Shown here: positions 5,808 through 6,421 of the stretch, one piece after another
How positions within the stretch are numbered: position 1 is the first letter of the stretch
Layout of the letters: the number at the start of each line of letters is the position of its first letter
Assembly: GCA_017390595.1 (NCBI GenBank)
Contig: JAFPBC010000156.1
Coordinates: forward strand, 1 to 6,421
Length of the DNA stretch: 6,421 bases
Direction: 5' to 3'
Source of the DNA: Selenomonadales bacterium
Lineage (GTDB): Bacteria > Bacillota > Negativicutes > RGIG982
Made by a program: the position numbers and the translations under genes
Notes under the pieces: generated by a model
The model's input: only the letters and a program-made list of their open reading frames with translations
What the model was told of the DNA's origin: nothing
Database searches by the model: none

Positions 5808-6421
5808 ATGGCTAAATTATTATCTCAACTTCTTGCATCGATCGATACGGAAGCCGTCATCGGCAGAACCGATATCGAGATACAAGATGTTTCATATGAT
5901 TCCAGAACAGTAGCGGCAGGTACGCTCTTTATCTGTCTGGACGGTGCTCGTGTCGATGGTCATACGTTTGCACAGAAGGCTGTGGAAGCAGGTGCTGTCG
6001 CGATCGTTGCACAAAAAGATATCGAGGTGGCGGAAGGCATTACGGTCATTCGTGTAGCGGATACGCGCGCGGCGATGCAATCTATCGTACCGAGCTTCTT
6101 TGATTATCCGTCGCGTAAACTCCGAATGATCGGTGTGACGGGTACGAACGGCAAAACGACTTCTACATACGTATTGCGTTCTATCCTTCAAAAAGCAGGC
6201 TACCGTGTCGGTGTTATCGGTACGATACAGATCATGATCGAAGATGAGATCGTCCCGATCAACAATACGACGCCCGATGTTATCGACTTGCAGAAGATAT
6301 TGGTTCGTATGGTCGAAGCGAATATCGACTATGTCATCATGGAAGTATCGTCGCATGCTCTCGTACTCAACCGCGTGGCAGGCTGTGACTTCAACGTGGC
6401 GATGTTCACGAATCTGACGCA
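5808..6421 (+). CDS. murE: UDP-N-acetylmuramoyl-dipeptide ligase MurE (3' end outside window)
   Basis: Cytoplasmic ATP-dependent Mur ligase that adds the third residue (meso-diaminopimelate or L-lysine) to UDP-MurNAc-L-Ala-D-Glu. The first 204 codons are present, against about 480-500 in a full protein. The N-terminal UDP-binding domain shows DVSYDSRTVAAGTLF (about 27-41), the usual substrate-binding DSR motif. The central domain begins with the P-loop VTGTNGKTTS (110-119), then NTTPDVIDLQ (153-162), MEVSSHAL (178-185) and the start of FTNLT at the window edge, all typical of MurE rather than MurF, MurC or MurD. The ATG at 5808 follows GGGAGG (5792-5797) with 10 bases between. The third-residue specificity motif (DNPR in diaminopimelate-adding enzymes) lies beyond the window, so the amino acid added cannot be read here. 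Confidence 0.96.
   Translation, partial: MAKLLSQLLASIDTEAVIGRTDIEIQDVSYDSRTVAAGTLFICLDGARVDGHTFAQKAVEAGAVAIVAQKDIEVAEGITVIRVADTRAAMQSIVPSFFDYPSRKLRMIGVTGTNGKTTSTYVLRSILQKAGYRVGVIGTIQIMIEDEIVPINNTTPDVIDLQKILVRMVEANIDYVIMEVSSHALVLNRVAGCDFNVAMFTNLT

Overview
The window looks like a chromosomal housekeeping segment of a Firmicutes-type bacterium, most likely a diderm Negativicute such as a Selenomonas relative. This is inferred from gene content and general protein character, not from a search. The cues are a bacterial-type ProS, a class B penicillin-binding protein (PBP) with a C-terminal PASTA domain inside the dcw (division and cell wall) cluster, strong AGGAGG-type ribosome binding sites with TTG starts, and a DUF1858 redox-disulfide protein typical of anaerobes. 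No mobile element, CRISPR array, RNA gene or phage remnant was found.

Layout. Positions 1-447 hold the 3' end of proS (prolyl-tRNA synthetase), closed by a near-ideal intrinsic terminator at 451-482. A single-gene unit follows: an RtcB-family RNA ligase (568-1692) with its own candidate promoter. It converges on a small minus-strand DUF1858 gene (1813-2010), and the two share a hairpin at 1735-1773 that can terminate transcription in both directions. The DUF1858 gene has an extended -10 promoter and a near-consensus ribosome binding site. An AT-rich divergent intergenic region (2027-2306) separates it from the dcw cluster, which runs rightward: rsmH (2307-3239), ftsL (3279-3749), a SpoVD/FtsI-like PBP (3789-5693) and murE (from 5808, cut by the window end).

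How the genes work together. RsmH methylates 16S rRNA. FtsL is a bitopic divisome scaffold. The PBP cross-links septal peptidoglycan. MurE adds the third amino acid to the peptidoglycan precursor. Two departures from the textbook dcw layout are visible: mraZ does not precede rsmH, and a 114-bp gap carrying a good promoter candidate precedes murE. Only one class B PBP lies between ftsL and murE, where Bacillus subtilis has two.

I found no convincing novel system. The points most worth checking are the missing mraZ, the FtsL C-terminal extension, the PBP start codon and identity, the internal murE promoter, and the stand-alone RtcB with no visible RNA-repair partner.
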